From: Limnohabitans sp.
Lineage (GTDB): Bacteria > Pseudomonadota > Gammaproteobacteria > Burkholderiales > Burkholderiaceae_C
NCBI GenBank assembly: GCA_024641725.1
Contig: JAHECM010000072.1
Location: forward strand, 4,818-11,632
DNA: 6,815 nt
Direction of reading: 5' to 3'
In this document: positions 6,240 through 6,815 of the stretch, one piece after another
Layout of the letters: every line of letters begins with the position of its first letter
Position numbering within the stretch: the first letter of the stretch is position 1
The notes under the pieces: generated by a model
The model's database searches: none
What the model was told of the DNA's origin: nothing
Seen by the model: the letters and a program-made list of their open reading frames with translations, nothing else
Program-made: the position numbers and the translations under genes

Positions 6240-6245
6240 AGGAGA
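6240..6245 (+). promoter_or_regulatory. Strong Shine-Dalgarno site of ftsZ
   Basis: AGGAGA ends seven bases before the ATG at 6253 and lies in an AT-rich, probably unstructured leader. It is the clearest free-standing ribosome site in the window; the others are buried in upstream genes. It decides the ftsZ start. Confidence 0.85.
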
Positions 6246-6252
6246 AAGCACC

Positions 6253-6815
6253 ATGAGCATTGAAATGATCGCCACAGAAGAGTTCAACCAAGGCACCCAG
6301 ATCAAAGTGATCGGCGTGGGCGGCGGCGGCGGCAATGCCGTCGAGCACATGATCGAGCGCCAAGTCCAAGGCGTCGAGTTCATCTGCGCCAACACCGACG
6401 CGCAGGCCCTGGCCCGCAGCGCGGCCCACCGTTTTGTTCAGCTGGGCCAAACCGGCCTGGGCGCTGGCAGCAAGCCCGACAAGGGCCGTGAAGCCGCCGA
6501 GAGCGCCGAAGCCGAAATCCGCGCCGCCATCGAAGGCGCACACATGTTGTTCATCACCGCCGGCATGGGCGGCGGCACGGGCACAGGCGCTGCGCCTGTG
6601 ATCGCCCGCGTGGCCAAGGAGATGGGCATTTTGACCGTGGGCGTGGTGACCAAGCCTTTCGAGTTTGAAGGCGGTCGCCGCATGAGCAATGCCGACCAAG
6701 GCATGCAAGAGCTCGAAGCCAACGTGGATTCGCTGATCGTGGTGCTCAACGAGAAACTGTTGGAGCTGCCCGGTGGCGAAGACATGACGCAAGACGAGGC
6801 CTTTGCCCACGCCAA
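6253..6815 (+). CDS. ftsZ: Cell division protein FtsZ, 5' part only
   Basis: FtsZ is the tubulin-like GTPase that assembles into the cytoplasmic Z-ring. The window ends inside the gene; 187 residues plus two bases are visible, about half of the usual 380-400. Seen directly: variable N-tail MSIEMIATEEFNQGTQ, then IKVIGVGGGGGNAVEHMI (17-34), whose five glycines are coded by five GGC in a row (6319-6333); ANTDAQAL (46-53); GLGAGSKPDKGREAA (68-82); the tubulin signature GGGTGTG (106-112, bases 6568-6588) for GTP phosphates; VVTKPFEFEGGRRM (131-144); and the start of the H7 region with NVDSLIVVLNEKLLE (157-171). The T7 loop, which completes the GTPase site, and the C-terminal peptide that binds FtsA lie beyond the window. 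The start fits both the strong AGGAGA site and family length. No internal damage is seen. Confidence 0.97.
   Translation, partial: MSIEMIATEEFNQGTQIKVIGVGGGGGNAVEHMIERQVQGVEFICANTDAQALARSAAHRFVQLGQTGLGAGSKPDKGREAAESAEAEIRAAIEGAHMLFITAGMGGGTGTGAAPVIARVAKEMGILTVGVVTKPFEFEGGRRMSNADQGMQELEANVDSLIVVLNEKLLELPGGEDMTQDEAFAHA

Larger units (their letters stand above)
6120..6252 (+). other. ftsA-ftsZ intergenic leader, AT-rich distal half
   Basis: This is the longest non-coding gap in the window. The first 60 bases keep the surrounding GC-rich character and hold the possible 21-codon ORF. From about 6181 to 6240 the composition drops to roughly one third G+C (19 of 60 by hand count). That part carries an inverted repeat TTGAAAA / TTTTCAA (6181-6187, 6199-6205) and a direct repeat TTCAAAA (6201-6207, 6209-6215). 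The leader ends in the ftsZ ribosome site. It may let ftsZ be expressed above the rest of the operon, which fits the known need for many more FtsZ than FtsA or FtsQ molecules; that is inference. Confidence 0.6.

Noticed and set aside
6319..6333. Five GGC in a row in ftsZ as a microsatellite
   Set aside because: It codes for the conserved VGGGGGN nucleotide loop found in FtsZ generally, so protein constraint explains it.
6210..6810. Minus-strand open frames opposite the start of ftsZ
   Set aside because: They lie across the ftsZ ribosome site and coding sequence, and FtsZ conservation on the + strand fully explains this DNA.
1..6815. A defence, mobile or otherwise new gene system
   Set aside because: Every gene belongs to the canonical dcw cluster in its canonical order, with no cargo gene, integrase, inverted terminal repeats, tRNA, CRISPR repeats or compositional break apart from the short ftsZ leader.

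Overview
The window is one continuous stretch of a division and cell wall (dcw) cluster, with every gene on the + strand. In order: the 3' part of ftsW, then complete murG, murC, ddl, ftsQ and ftsA, then the 5' part of ftsZ. This is the same order as the distal half of the E. coli dcw cluster. The DNA is GC-rich by eye and the codons favour G/C at the third position. FtsA opening with MAKEYKDLVVGLDIGT and FtsZ opening with MSIEMIATEEFNQGTQIKVI are the forms I associate with Burkholderiales, most likely a Comamonadaceae-type betaproteobacterium. That assignment rests on remembered family sequences, not on a search.

Layout. Bases 1-4847 are fully packed: ftsW/murG, murG/murC, murC/ddl and ddl/ftsQ each overlap by the four bases ATGA, so the stop of one gene lies inside the start of the next. 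The packing loosens after ftsQ. A 42-base gap (4848-4889) precedes ftsA, and a 133-base gap (6120-6252) precedes ftsZ. The second gap is clearly AT-rich in its distal part, holds small repeats and a possible promoter, and ends in the clearest Shine-Dalgarno site of the window. No stretch of more than 300 bases lacks a gene. I see no RNA gene, mobile element, CRISPR array, attachment site or convincing terminator.

How the genes work together. MurC adds L-Ala to UDP-MurNAc, Ddl supplies the D-Ala-D-Ala dipeptide, and MurG makes lipid II at the inner face of the membrane. FtsW polymerises lipid II at the septum. FtsQ is the membrane scaffold of the divisome, FtsA ties the Z-ring to the membrane, and FtsZ forms the ring. 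All key motifs I checked are intact, and no gene looks broken or foreign.

I found no new multi-gene system; this is a core housekeeping locus. The items worth a second look are small. They are an in-frame G8 tract at the ftsW/murG junction whose -1 slip would fuse the two proteins, a 21-codon ORF coupled to the ftsA stop, the AT-rich repeat-bearing ftsZ leader, and a Met-Ala-Lys-stop minigene just ahead of ftsA, which itself begins Met-Ala-Lys.
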